Origin: Cryptomeria japonica
Lineage: Eukaryota; Streptophyta; Pinopsida; Cupressales; Cupressaceae
Assembly: GCF_030272615.1 (NCBI RefSeq)
Contig: NC_081414.1
Coordinates: 4,279,501-4,343,500 of the forward strand
Reading direction: 5' to 3'
DNA: 64,000 nt
Part shown: piece after piece, positions 31,132 to 41,690 of the stretch
Layout: each line of letters begins with the position of its first letter
Numbering within the stretch: the stretch's first letter is position 1
Notes under the pieces: generated by a model
The model's input: the letters and a program-made list of their open reading frames with translations, nothing else
Told to the model about the DNA's origin: nothing
Database searches by the model: none
Translations under genes and position numbers: made by a program

Positions 31132-31268
31132 TGTTGAGGCTAAATTTGAACTCCAAAGAAGTATGAAACTTATTAGTCCATCATAAAATATAAATGAAAA
31201 CTACAAGAAACTTAGCTTCAAACGATGAAGTAACATGAAATAAACAAAATAAACAAGATTTTACCTTC
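31132..31268 (-). repeat. 5' LTR remnant of the LARD-like element
   Basis: 137 bp matching the end of the 3' LTR (22713-22852), from TGTTGAGGCTAAA to ACAAGATTTTACCTTC. Similarity stops exactly where the word CACTA begins at 31269. Confidence 0.82.
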
Positions 31269-31500
31269 CACTAATATATTTGGCCTAAAATTCCGACGAA
31301 GGTTTCCGATGGAGAAGGCATATTGTGACCAAAATTTTTTTTTTTTTTTGAAAAAATGCTCGCATTCATCGGAATTCCAACAATAATTCAACATTTGGTT
31401 TTGACGGAGAAGGAATTGGCAATGAAATTTGTGATTTTTTGAAAAAGTGCCCGCATTCGTCAAAATTCTGACGATCGTGGGCATTACTTAAAAAAAAGAA
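31269..31500 (+). mobile_element. CACTA-type terminus fragment
   Basis: Begins CACTAATATATTTGG at the abrupt end of the LTR. It is full of CCGACGAAGG, TCGGAATTCC, GACGGAGAAGG and TCAAAATTCTGACG words in two rough 100-bp repeats, the same vocabulary as 2760-3392. This fits a CACTA end inserted into the LTR with TTC as a possible 3-bp target. The opposite end and the rest of the LTR are not found, so a later deletion is needed. Confidence 0.5.
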
Positions 31501-32045
31501 AAAAGACCAAGCCATTTGATAAACATTAATCCCACCTCTTCATCCCGTCGACCTCTTCCATATTCACAAAAAAATTGGGCATTACAAGGAGGAAAACAGT
31601 TCTGGATTGCGGTGCCGCCAAGATCCGGTTGAAGAAAAAAGGTGGGGTAATCAACCAATTCATTCACAGGATATTTTCTTGAAGAAAAAATCGTTATGTT
31701 TGTGACAATGTGTCAAATTTTCTTTATGTAGTGATGAAATTGTTTGAATTTTACATAGGAGGTTGCATTTGTGTTGGTTGATGATCAAGTTTTATCTTTA
31801 TTATAATGAATTTCCCTGCTCATTTTTTTTTTCCCTAGCTCATATTCATTGTCTGGTACAAAAAGAGATAAATAAGATTGATTTGGATGGTTGATCAAAT
31901 GAAATGATCAATTATCCTCTTTATAGGCATAACCTCTTAGGGTAGACCCTAATTAAGGAACAAGATGACCTAGACCTGCATGATCAAATAGGGAAGAACA
32001 CAGATTGTGCCACTCTTGTATCTGACATCCGTTGGAAGTGACCTG
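31501..32045. other. Non-coding, no gene seen
   Basis: AT-rich DNA between the CACTA-type fragment and the copia LTR. It includes the left copy of the copia target duplication, ACCTG at 32041-32045. No open frame of interest. Confidence 0.5.
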
Positions 32046-32448
32046 TGTTAAGTTCTTTCAAAATTATGTGATCAAAATAGAAGATATGGAGACATGATCT
32101 AAAAGTTGTATTTTATCTGCTATAGCGTGTTTTAAAGATGCACCACACTTATCAATTTCGATGTGTTCATCCTCCTCAATGTAAGCATGCTATATAAGTG
32201 GATGAGGGGTTACGTAGTGAAGAGATATGTCTTCCCACGTGGGAAGACACATCTCTTCCCTATGTACCTCTCACCATAGTATATAAACTAGTCACCATTT
32301 ACTTACCTGATCGGAAGGAGTGCGACTTGTTTGAGAATTGCTTTACCACCCAATACCATGAACGGTGTAACCGTTGGTCAAACGCAATAAGTTAACTTTG
32401 GTTTTATTTATCATTAGTTAACGTTAGCATATTAGTATATGTAATCAA

Positions 32449-32484
<36 letters not shown>

Positions 32485-32521
32485 AGCATGAAATAGTACG
32501 ACCGACATTACAAAATTAACA
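32046..32521 (-). repeat. 3' LTR of the minus-strand copia
   Basis: Plus-strand limits TGTTAAGTTC ... AAATTAACA. Contains a (TA)n run at about 32452-32480 that is shorter in the other LTR, explaining most of the 10-bp length difference. The 20-bp G-box palindrome is at 32229-32248 and the TATA box near 32191. Confidence 0.93.
32229..32248. promoter_or_regulatory. G-box palindrome in the copia 3' LTR
   Basis: GTCTTCCCACGTGGGAAGAC is a perfect 20-bp palindrome centred on CACGTG, extended to about 36 bp by flanking AGAGAT and ATCTCT with one mismatch each side. On the minus strand it is about 30 bp upstream of TATATAG. The other LTR has the same palindrome. Confidence 0.85.
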
Positions 32522-33114
32522 CTCCCTCTTAACTAGGGAGGACACATTTCATGTTAGAGAAAACATCACAATTCATCTATTGATTGTGAAGAGAGGAGAT
32601 ATCACACTATAGTGATATTCAGAGATATGGTTCAACAATGAATATCAAGTCTCATGATACTCACCATAACTCATAGTTATCAAGTAAGGTATGTGTATTG
32701 GCATCAAGTCACATGATGCCTACCATACTGATAATGATTTCATGGCATATCCATGAATATTATGTTCATAATATTCACCATGAAGATCTCTATCATAATT
32801 ATGGTTTATTTAATGATACCAACCAATAGATATCTACCATAATGTCTCAGAGATATATATACTATCATGACATGTCCACAGATATCAAGTCACATGATAT
32901 CCATCAAGATAGTTAAATTGATATTTGTAAAATTGTCACCTTACAATATCAATTTGAAACAAGTGTTCATTATTGAAAAGTTGCCACCCTTCAATAATGT
33001 TCATAGAAGGTCCATGCAGTCATGGAGTCACACACATGACAAATAAAAGAGTTTACACACTAAACATCTTTAAATATATTAGTATATCAGAATAAATGAG
33101 ACTCTATCTCAAAA

Positions 33115-33693
33115 TTAAATAACATTTTCAACCATACCAAGTTTATCTCTAAAGTGTTCAATCTTGATCCTGGAGAGAGGCTTGGTAAGAATGTCTGCAA
33201 TCTGATCACCTGTACTAATATAATTTAGTCGGATCACATTCCTTTCCACCATATCTCGAACATAGTGATAAGGAATCTCAATGTGTTTAGACCTGTCATG
33301 AAATACTGGATTCATTGAAAGCTTGATGCAACTCTAATTGTCACAGTAGATGACAGTAGGATTTAAGGGTTGACCAAACAGTCCTACAAGCAATTTCAAG
33401 AGCCATAGAACTTCTCTTGCTCCCATGGAGGCTACAATGTATTAAGCTTCTGTAGAACTCTGAGCAACTGAAGACTGTTTTCTACATATCCATGAGATAA
33501 TTCCTGATTCTAACCTGAAGCAACATCCTGATGTGCTTTTCCTGTCAACTATGATTCCAACCCAATCAGAATCAGTGAATCCATGTAGGTCAAGTTCTAC
33601 ATGTTTATATTTCAAACCAAAACCAATAGTTCCTCGAAGATATCTCAGAATATGCTTTGCAGTAACAAGATGTATTTCCCTGGGTTCACACAT
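33115..33693 (-). pseudogene. copia RNase H (broken)
   Basis: Minus-strand pieces read in order: ILRYLRGTIGFGLKY, FTDSDW (with a catalytic Asp), DRKSTSGCCF, SSVAQSSTEA (33442-33693), then after stops near 33440 and 33336 SKHIEIPYHYVRDMV and DQIADILTKPL (33115-33315). This is the RNase H domain and C-terminal end of a copia pol. It would have removed template RNA during reverse transcription. Confidence 0.83.
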
Positions 33694-33699
33694 GAACTA

Positions 33700-34560
33700 A
33701 CTTAGTGCATTTACAACATAACATATATCAGGTCTCATGTTTACCAAATACATAAGAGATCCAATAATTTGTCTGTAGAGTGTAGGATCTACAAACTCCG
33801 ATTCTACAGTTATTTCCTTTAGCTTGTGCAGATTTGTCTCCATAGGTGTGGTCATGGATCTACAATCCAACATTCTAAATCTCTTGAGTATATCAATGGT
33901 TTATTTTCCTTGATTAAGGATTATACCATCTACCTGCTGCCAAACTTCCAATCCAAGGAAGTAGTGAAGAATTCCTAAATCTTTCATATCAAACTCAGAG
34001 GCTAATTCTTTCTTACATCGAGAAATACAATTATCCTCTCATGTGATTAGTAGATCATAAACATAAAGAATAATAATTAATAATTCACCATTGATTACCT
34101 TGTAGTAGAGATTTGGATCTGCTTCATTCTTGAAAAACCCTAATTCCAAGAGATAGTGATCAATTCTTTCATACCATGCTCCGGGGGCCTGTTTCAGTCC
34201 ATAAAAAGGTTTCTTTAATTTGCAAACATGTGATTCAACCTTATGAATCAAAAAACCTTCAGGTTGCTCCAAATAAACTTCTTCTTCAATCTTACCATTC
34301 AGAAAAGCAATCTTGACATCCATTTGATGGACTTTCCATCATTTAGATGTTGCAATAGCCAAAACTGCTCGGATAGAAGTGTATCTGGCAACATGAGAAA
34401 ATGTCTCTTCATAGTCAATACCTTCTTTCTGTGAGAAACGTCTGGCAACAAACCTTTCTTTGTGCTTCTCAATGCTGCCATCTACTACATGTTTGATTTT
34501 GAAGAGCCATGTAGAAGATACCACAAATTTTCCTTTAGGCTTAGGCACAATATCCCAAAC
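33700..34560 (-). pseudogene. copia reverse transcriptase, active site mutated
   Basis: Minus strand: VVSSTWLFKIKH, GIDYEETFSHVARYTSIRAVLAIA (34339-34548), then MDVKIAFLNGKIEEEVYLEQPEGF and PFYGLKQAPGAWYER (34039-34323). The catalytic box reads LYVYDLL where copia enzymes have YVDD, so the first of the paired metal-binding aspartates is Tyr, which should abolish polymerase activity. Stops near 34320 and 34037 also break the frame. Confidence 0.85.
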
Positions 34561-34703
34561 ATTATTTTTTCAGAATTGACTGATACTCTTCTGACATAGC
34601 ATCTTTCCAAACTTGATGCTTGAGCGCATCTCCAACATAGGAAGGTTCTGCATCAATGATCTCAATCATCAAGGCAGTATAATTGGAAAATAGGTTAGGT
34701 CTC

Positions 34704-35855
34704 TTACTTTCTCTGAAGGTCCCCTTTGGAGAAACATAAATTTTCAGCTTCTTGAAGCATCTTTTTAGCCCAAAGTGGTCTCTTCCTAGTTTTAGGATAA
34801 TTTTCTTCTAAAGGTAAGCCTTGAACTTCATGCTCAACATTTGCAGGGGTCTCCCTCTGAATATTAGGGGTGGAATCCTCATCCAAGCTTGTAGGAGGAT
34901 CTTGGTGTTCGAATTCATTAGAGCTTTTGGACCTTCCGAATGCTACGTCTTCCTCAAAGATGACATCTCTACTTAGTTCAATTTGTCTTTGACTAGGTAT
35001 GTATATTCTGTAGGCTTTAGAGGTTTCACTATACCCAACAAATTCTCCTTTCTTTCTAGAAGGTTCTAACTTTGACCTCTTTTCTTTGGGGACATGAATA
35101 TAGACTAGACACCCAAAGATCCGGAAATGGCTTATGTCAGGTTTGTTGTCAGTTAAGGCTTCTTCAGGGGTTTTATTGTCAAGAAGAGAATGAGGACATC
35201 TATTTTGAATGTACACAACTGTCCTAGATGCTTTAGCCCAAAATGAGGTTTCTATATTTTGGTCAAACAAAATAGCCCTAGTAGCTTCTACTATAGTCCT
35301 ATTCTTTCTTTCAGCTACCCCATTTTGTTGTGGGTTATAAGGTACAGTTAACTCCCTCTTAATCCCAACATTTATACAATAATCTTTAAACATATCAGAA
35401 GTGTATTCCCCCCCATTGTCTATTCTTAAGGTTATGATTTTCTTACATGTCATATTTTCTGCAAGAGCTTTGAATTCCTTAAATTTAGAAAGGATTTCTT
35501 CAGACTCTTTGTACCTCAGAAAATATATCTAGGTCTTCCTAGAATAATCATCTACAAATATTAAATAATATAAAAATCCCCCTAATGAGGGTATAGACAT
35601 GGGTCCACATAAATCAGAATGAACTAATTCTAATACATTTTTGGATTTACTGTTGCTAGAATTAAAAGACCCTTTAGTATTCTTTCCCAAGGCACACCCT
35701 TTGCAGGCTCCTTCAGATTTTTGAATTAGCTTGGGTAAGCCGATCACCATCTTATCTATCTTAGGTAGGGCATGGAAATGAAGGTGCCCTAATCTTTTGT
35801 GCCAAAGTTCATTCGGATCTAGAGTCTCATGAATGAAGGCTAGAGGTGGAGTGGT
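34704..35855 (-). pseudogene. copia integrase (broken)
   Basis: Minus strand: LWHKRLGHLHFHALPK (zinc-finger histidines, about 35795-35820), CKGCALGK (cysteines), ELVHSDLCGPM (first catalytic Asp), LRIDNGGEYTS (second Asp) and QQNGVAERKNRTIVEATRAI (catalytic Glu), then a GKFVGY-like (GEFVGYSETSK) segment. The three catalytic residues are present, but a stop after 35529 separates N-terminal finger and core. It would insert element cDNA into the genome. Confidence 0.87.
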
Positions 35856-35860
35856 GCAAA

Positions 35861-36355
35861 TGTTTGGTGTGGAGCCTGATCAGTCTCCAAGTGGGAGATT
35901 GTTGAAATGTGGTGACTGATCAGCAAAGTACTGTACACTCAGCACGTATCCTCGCCGGGGTCTGGGGCTGGGCCGGGCCCCGGGAAGGGGTTCGGGGGCG
36001 GCAGCCCCCGAGAAAGCGGGGGTTCGCCGCCCCCGAGAAATTTTTTTTTACCATTTTTTGTTGATGAAAACCGACATTGTAATAAAACCCTAAAAAAGGC
36101 CGACTTTGTTTGTTGCCCTAAAAACGCATGTTATAAGCGGCTGGGATGCTTAAGGCATTGTAAGGTTGATGTACTGTTTTTGCTGGATAATAAGAAAGAT
36201 TGGACGGCTGTGTATGGTGGACGTAACCCATTCTGGGTGAACCATGTTAAATCTCTGTGTTATCTGTGTCCTGTTTTATTTCTTTATCATTTGTATTTAA
36301 ATCTGCACATAATTGTCAGTTCATATTTGCCTCGGATCTGCTTGAAACCCTAACA
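35861..36355 (+). repeat. Solo LTR of the copia-3 family
   Basis: Begins TGTTTGGTGTGGAGCC and ends CCTAACA. It matches the LTR of the element at 56162-60790 over most of its length. Flanks are GCAAA (35856-35860) and ACAAA (36356-36360), a 5-bp duplication with one mismatch. Removing the insert and one flank copy makes the minus-strand protease and integrase frames of the host copia continuous. A very GC-rich core (35945-36035) contrasts with the AT-rich surroundings. Its start extends upstream of the copia-3 5' LTR start. Confidence 0.9.
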
Positions 36356-36360
36356 ACAAA

Positions 36361-37582
36361 GTCTGTAGAGGCTCCCTTGTCTTACTCCAATGGTGTGGGA
36401 TTTCTTGATGGTGGATTTCTTTGGCCAAGCAAGTACCTTTCCTTCCATAAAGGTTAATCTGTAACCCTTCTCTTCAAGTGCAGAAACTGAGACAAGGTTT
36501 CTATTTATACCAGGTACAAATAGAACTCTAGTCAGTTGTAGGGATATGCCTGACTTTAGGTTGATATTGCAGGTTCCTATTCCCATAACTAGATAATTTG
36601 AGTCATCACCAATTGTCACTTGTTCATTTGAACTTTCCACAAGTGTATCTAGGTGCTCATGAAATCTAGTAATGTGTCGAGATGCTTCGCTATCAATCAC
36701 CCATGTGTTGAAACTGGAGGTGACTTGACTAGAGAGGGTTGAGTAGAAGACTAGCTTCTCAAAATTACTCCCTTTCTTAATTTCTGTCATTGAAGCTTGT
36801 TGTTTGATCTTGTCTGGACACTTCAATGCATAGTGCCCATATTGGTCACATCTGAAATATTGTACTTCAAAAATGTCTCTCTTCTTCTTTGAAGACCTCT
36901 TCCCATTTGAGCTATTGTCCCTCTTTCTCTTAAAGTTCTTCTTCTTTCCTTTCTTGTGGGAATTAGAGTTTAGAACTTGAATGTCTTCATTACCATTGTT
37001 TTGTTTTATTCCTCTTGCAACAACCCGAGATTCCTCTTGAATGCAATCGATTTTCAATCTATCAAACTTAGGAAATTTAGAACGAGCACTGATTCCTTGA
37101 ATAAACGATTCCCATGAGGTAGGAAGTCCATTTAGGGCCATCATAGCAAGTTCTTTGTTGTCTACTAGATGTCCAATAGTGGATAGTTGATCCCTAAGCT
37201 CAATGATCCTCAAGAAATAGGATGTAACTGTTTCTTCTTTATTCATCTTTATATGGTGTAGTTGATTCTTCAGGGTGAGAACCCTGCTAGTGTTGTTGAT
37301 TTCATAAATGTCAGCTAGTGCTTTGAACATCTGAAAGGTCGTCTCATATTTAGAAATAACTAGTACAATGTGGTCTCTTACTGAATCCACTATTATCTTA
37401 AGGGCCTTCTCACTGTCCTTGCTCCACTGAATTTTCTTTGTATCATCAGAGGGTTTAGGAATTTCACTTTTGACATGGGAGTCAATTTTATTTTCTTTCA
37501 AAACAAGCATGATCCTGAATTTCCAAGATACAAAATTTGATGCTCCATCTAATCTATCTTCAAACCTAACTCTGGTTGCCAT
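36361..37582 (-). pseudogene. copia gag and protease
   Basis: An open minus-strand frame of about 400 codons from the ATG at 37582. Gag has the copia pattern (ASNFVSWKFRIMLVLKENK..., YFLRIIELRDQL, LNGLPTSWESFIQGI), followed by a basic KKGKKKNFKRKRD stretch. The zinc knuckle reads YFRCDQYGHYALKC, with the first Cys replaced by Tyr. The protease has WVIDSEASRHIT, with DSE for DSG, then VLFVPGINRNLVSVSAL. Gag packages RNA and the protease matures the polyprotein. Both key motifs are altered. Confidence 0.88.
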
Positions 37583-37664
37583 TAGGATTATGAGAATGTG
37601 ATCTTAGTAAGAGCCTGGTGAAAGTTTATCATTACAGAATTTTAATATGATCTTCCTTAACTTC

Positions 37665-37676
37665 GCTTTGATACCA
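37665..37676 (-). other. Primer binding site of the minus-strand copia
   Basis: On the minus strand TGGTATCAAAGC directly follows the 5' LTR end (GAACTTAACA). It differs at one base from the initiator-tRNA site TGGTATCAGAGC. Confidence 0.88.
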
Positions 37677-38142
37677 TGTTAAGTTCTTTCAAAATTCTGT
37701 GATCAAAATAGAAGAGATGGAGATATGATCTGAAAGTTGTATTTTACCTGCTATAGCGTGTTTTAAAGATGCACCACACTTATCAATTTTGGTGTGTTCA
37801 TCCTCCTCAATGTAAGCATGCTATATAAGTGGATGAGGGGTTACATAGTGAAGAGATATGTCTTCCCACGTGGGAAGACACATCTCTTCCCTACGTACCT
37901 CTCACCACAGTATATAAACTAGTCACCGTTTACTTACGCGATCGGAATGAGTGCAACTTGTTTGAGAATCGCTTTACCACCCGATACCATGAACAGTGTA
38001 ACCATTGGTCAAACACGATAAGTTAATTTTGGTTTTATTTATCATTAGTTAACAATAACATATTAGTATATGTAATCAAATTAACATATATATATATATC
38101 TCGAAAGCATGAAATAATATGACCGACGTTACAAAATTAACA
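37677..38142 (-). repeat. 5' LTR of the minus-strand copia
   Basis: Very similar to 32046-32521. On the minus strand it has the 20-bp G-box palindrome (37860-37879), then TATATAG (about 37822-37828), a compact promoter. It is followed on the plus strand by the right target duplication ACCTG. Confidence 0.93.
37860..37879. promoter_or_regulatory. G-box palindrome in the copia 5' LTR
   Basis: The same GTCTTCCCACGTGGGAAGAC palindrome as in the other LTR, unchanged although the surrounding LTR sequence has accumulated differences. About 30 bp upstream of the minus-strand TATA box. Confidence 0.85.
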
Positions 38143-38366
38143 ACCTGAACGTAGGCTCTAGCTGAGGAGCTTACCTTGGGTATGGATGCTGGTATATATG
38201 GTTGTGATAGAAACTCCCTCTGCAGGACCATCAGACCACTGTGTTGTGATCGAGTTCCATTTTTTATCGGTGTTTTGGAAGGGAGGATAAGCGTACCGTG
38301 ATAGGAATGTGGTATAAAATGGAAGTTGAGAGGTATAATGTTATGAGGTGTGGTTTAGGATAATAC
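38143..38366. other. Non-coding flank of the copia insertion
   Basis: Starts with the target duplication ACCTG and runs into purine-rich DNA. No gene. Confidence 0.5.
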
Positions 38367-38664
38367 AGGGAGGTAAGTGATGAAGGATGTAATGGTGAAA
38401 GAGTAAGTTAGGATATGTTAGGGGTTTGGAAGGTAGGAAAGTGAATGGGGGGAGATAAAAGGATGTGAATGATGGAATGGGGTTAGGTAGGTGAAGTAAA
38501 AGTAAAAGTGTATGAGGTTAAGGTTTAGGATAGGATGTAGGAAAGTGAAGGAGGTTAAGAGAGGGGATATGAAAGGTAGATGGAAGGTAATAATGATAAG
38601 AAGTGAGGTAAAGGTTATGATGTGTGGGGTTAGAAAATAGGGTGTAGGAAATGGAAGGAAGGGT
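38367..38664 (+). repeat. 298-base cytosine-free tract
   Basis: From after the C at 38366 to before the C at 38665 the plus strand contains no cytosine at all, only A, G and T. Recurring words are GGTAGGAAAGTGAA, GGTTTAGGATAGG and GGTGTAGGAA. It is G- and A-rich rather than a simple repeat. No protein is encoded. Confidence 0.95.
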
Positions 38665-41614
38665 CATCCATGTCGTAGTGCTTCAAGAGGAGCACATTCA
38701 CATGAGGGACAAGAAGAGTCATTTCATGTTGTAGTGTACCTCCTTAAACCTTCCACCAACACCAAACTCAATACCAAACTCTTTCCCAATCTCGCTAATG
38801 GACTAACTCAACTCACTGTCAAATTGTGACAGTCAATGCAAGGTTTAGGACAGTAGTAATTAGGATCTTCTAATTATGGTGGGGCCTAGCCAACATAGGG
38901 TTATATGAGACAGGGGTAAGTTCAATAGTGATGTGTATTAGATTGTCCTCAAAGTTTCTTGTTAGTGTTACTTTGTATCAACATTAACCACTTATTGTCA
39001 TTTTATTATAATCAGTTTGTTATTCCTTATAAGAATTTGCAGTATTACCATAATTTGCATAACCTGAATTTGATTGTATTATGTATTCTTGAGATTATGT
39101 GCAGATATATATATTTATATGTTATGTCTAGCAGTAACGTATGTTATTTTAATGTTGTTTGAATAAATAGATAAAATTTACCTTCTTAACTTAATATGAT
39201 ATTAGTTGTCATTGACTTGATTAAGAACATCTTAATTTATATTCAATGATGCACAAATCTAAATTTAAATATGTATATCATACTGGCTGATATATACTCT
39301 AATGCTAACTCAAGAAATTCATGCTTATACGTACTTGACATTGAACTTACCCCTATCTTTATCCCTGCTGGTAGACTATCATTATTCATCTTGTATTCTC
39401 TCTAAAATTGGGCATTAAGGTTGTCCTATGCATTATCACATGACTATTTTTTCTTGTTCTTAGGGTTGCCTATTGCTCTAAACATGATTAGGATTTTTCA
39501 CTATGTTGACTACCACCTTTAATGAACTTCCATCATGAAGACTTATTACTATTTCCCTCTTTGACTTTCACAAGATGACTAAAATGTTTGCATAGGTGAC
39601 TAGATCTATTCATGTGAGTTCTCTTCATAATATTGGTAATTGTCATACTTTGATCACAAGGATACCACCTTAGCAGTAGTGAGAGAAAAAACAATGATCA
39701 CCCCATACCCAAAACATGGTGATCTTGCAAGCTAAGGATTAGAACAAAGATGGAAATACAATGCACAATTAATTCTACAAGAGCCTTCATCATCATTGAA
39801 AAGATAAGATAGAGTTGTAGACCAAGTCTTCTGTTCAATTATCCTAAAGTGTTTTGGTGTTTTGAGACTGCTCTCTTTCCTGTTTGATAGTGAAAATTTG
39901 TTTTACTAATTTATCTTTATTCTTAGATTCGGTCTGAGTCTTTTATGTATATAATTTGACAATGATTTTATCATTTTGATTATGTTTCCAATGAAAATGA
40001 TGGGCCATTTTTATTTCTTTTGAAATATTGAATCTACAATAAATATTATCAAACACAGTAGATAGTGATGGCTCTTTTTAACTATGTTTGCCTATATGTT
40101 GCCCTCTTACTAGCCAAATATATATGTTGCTCTTAACACTATCCTAGAAGATCTTTACTATATTTTCAATGAAACTTGGCTTTGTTTACTTCTTATTCAC
40201 TATTTTATTGGTGTAGCTATTCCTTTCTATGTCTTCTTTTAATGTGTGCTTCAAAGTGATGTGTTGCTCACAATTCTTTTCCTTAGACCTATACATAGGC
40301 TTGTCATTGTCATCTACATACCACAATTATACTATGCTCTCAGACTTAGGCATATCTGTGTTTCCTTGCACATTTACAAATGTGCGTGAGAGTCATCTTG
40401 AACTAGTTCTAGGGAGGTATCTAGGAGAGGAAGCTTCATAACATTACAGTTTGTGTTAATATGTTCCAAACATATATGTAAATAAAAAATTGACAAATAT
40501 ACCTCAATTTTGAAATGCTTTAATGTTTCTAGAACATGTTAGTGTATTATTTCATCATGGAAAAACATATTGTAGTTGATCATAACTGATGTAACAAAGT
40601 TGTATCTTTGAATGCCTTGTTCGTTGATTATAGATCTATGCTCAATTGATTTGAAATGCTTGATTGAAAATTTGGTAGATGTGGGTTGGAGTTTATAGGG
40701 ATTTGAAATGAGAAATAGACTTGTATCTATATGCAACTTGCACCTTTTCAAATTGAACTTTTGGAAAAGTCCAAATTTGGAGAGGAAATTCCTACTATTT
40801 GAGAATCCAACATTCATCTTTCAAATTTTAGGTCCAATTTCCATGAATAAGGGTTCCCAAGACCCTATTCCTAGAAAATTGAGCCATGAGGAACATCATG
40901 AATAAGGGCATAAACCAAATTTATGGAAACATTCTGAAACCTAAGTACAATTAGGCATAAGTAAGGCACAACCACTAAAGTGAGTCCAAACCTAGTATAT
41001 ATTTATAAAGAGATGCAACTTATGATGCAATATTTAGCCCCCTCTTAGCAAGAGTATGAAATTATGCTCATGTACTCTTGGGAAAATATGGAGAAACAAA
41101 ATATTTTGAAACCAAGATATTGAAGAGTCAATATGGCTACAAGTTTGGAAAGGTGGTAGCTTCCAAGACTTATGATATTGTCAATCTAAAATATTGAGAT
41201 AAAAGGGAAGTACAAAGTGAGTAATATGAGTAACATTGGTAACACACATGGAGCATGCAAAACACAAAGTTATGACATTTAGAACTAGTAAGATTCATAT
41301 ATTCTCACTAGGAACCATATAAAAAAGACAAGGCATAGATCTAGGACAAGTAAGATCCTTATATAGTTACTAGGAGTCATGTTAGAGACACATAAAAGCA
41401 TGATACCCAAGTTAGTAAGATCCTCTAATACTTAGTCATAGATCGCATTCTAACAACAAATAGAAGGTCATATCTTGGTAACCTAACTAGTCCATGAGTA
41501 GTAGCTCAAAATGTTATCAAAGCTAGGTTAGGTTAGGAGCCCCAAGAACCTATAATGTGTCTTATAATGGGTGTTGAAAACAATCTACACTTAAGCCAAC
41601 AATGGAATGGTAAG
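38665..41614. other. AT-rich intergenic DNA, no gene seen
   Basis: Only short open frames without resemblance to proteins. No LTR, TIR, tRNA or tandem repeat that I can support. Confidence 0.5.
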
Positions 41615-41690
41615 AAAGGGGGTAGTAGCTCAATGGTAGAGAAATTTATTAACAAATAGAATGCCTTAAGTTGGATTCTTAGTTATTTTA
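41615..41690 (+). repeat. tRNA-derived (SINE-like) head, tentative
   Basis: GGGGGTAGTAGCTCAATGGTAGAG matches a Pol III A-box context (TAGCTCAATGG, 41626-41636). AGTTGGATTCT at 41669-41679 is a weak B-box match (GGTTCRANNCC) about 43 bases downstream. The cloverleaf stems are not intact, so this is not a functional tRNA. The head of an old tRNA-derived SINE or a tRNA pseudogene fits. Confidence 0.4.

Larger units (their letters stand above)
22713..31268 (-). mobile_element. Large LTR element without pol (LARD-like), minus strand
   Basis: The same LTR-end sequence (TGTTGAGGCTAAA...) lies at 22713 and 31132. On the minus strand a primer site TTGGCGCCCACCATGGG lies just inside the right copy, and a polypurine tract AAAGAGGGGCAAAA lies just inside the left copy. 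That fixes a minus-strand element with 3' LTR 22713-23736, a 7.4-kb interior, and a 5' LTR of which only the last 137 bp (31132-31268) remain. No protease, RT or integrase is recognisable, only one low-complexity ORF and two minisatellite arrays. It is therefore a large non-autonomous (LARD-type) element, perhaps mobilised by a gypsy relative. The right end is cut off by a CACTA-type terminus at 31269. Confidence 0.78.
32046..38142 (-). mobile_element. Complete copia element, minus strand
   Basis: 6,097 bp with LTRs 32046-32521 (476 bp) and 37677-38142 (466 bp), flanked by a perfect 5-bp duplication ACCTG (32041-32045 and 38143-38147). On the minus strand the order is 5' LTR, PBS TGGTATCAAAGC, gag, protease, integrase, RT, RNase H, purine tract AAGAGGGAG, 3' LTR: the Ty1/copia order. 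A solo LTR of another copia family (35861-36355) sits between protease and integrase. Many stops and a mutated RT active site make it inactive. Confidence 0.95.

Noticed and set aside
31729-31733. TAGTG as the far end of the CACTA-type fragment starting at 31269
   Set aside because: The following bases neither repeat the TTC flank nor resume the interrupted LTR, so the match of five bases is not meaningful.
32452-32480. (TA)n run as a replication or matrix-attachment element
   Set aside because: It is a length-variable microsatellite inside an LTR, shorter in the paired LTR. Nothing further supports a special role.
41615-41690. A functional tRNA gene
   Set aside because: An A-box and a weak B-box are present, but the acceptor, anticodon and T stems do not pair, so only a SINE-like or pseudo-tRNA call is made.
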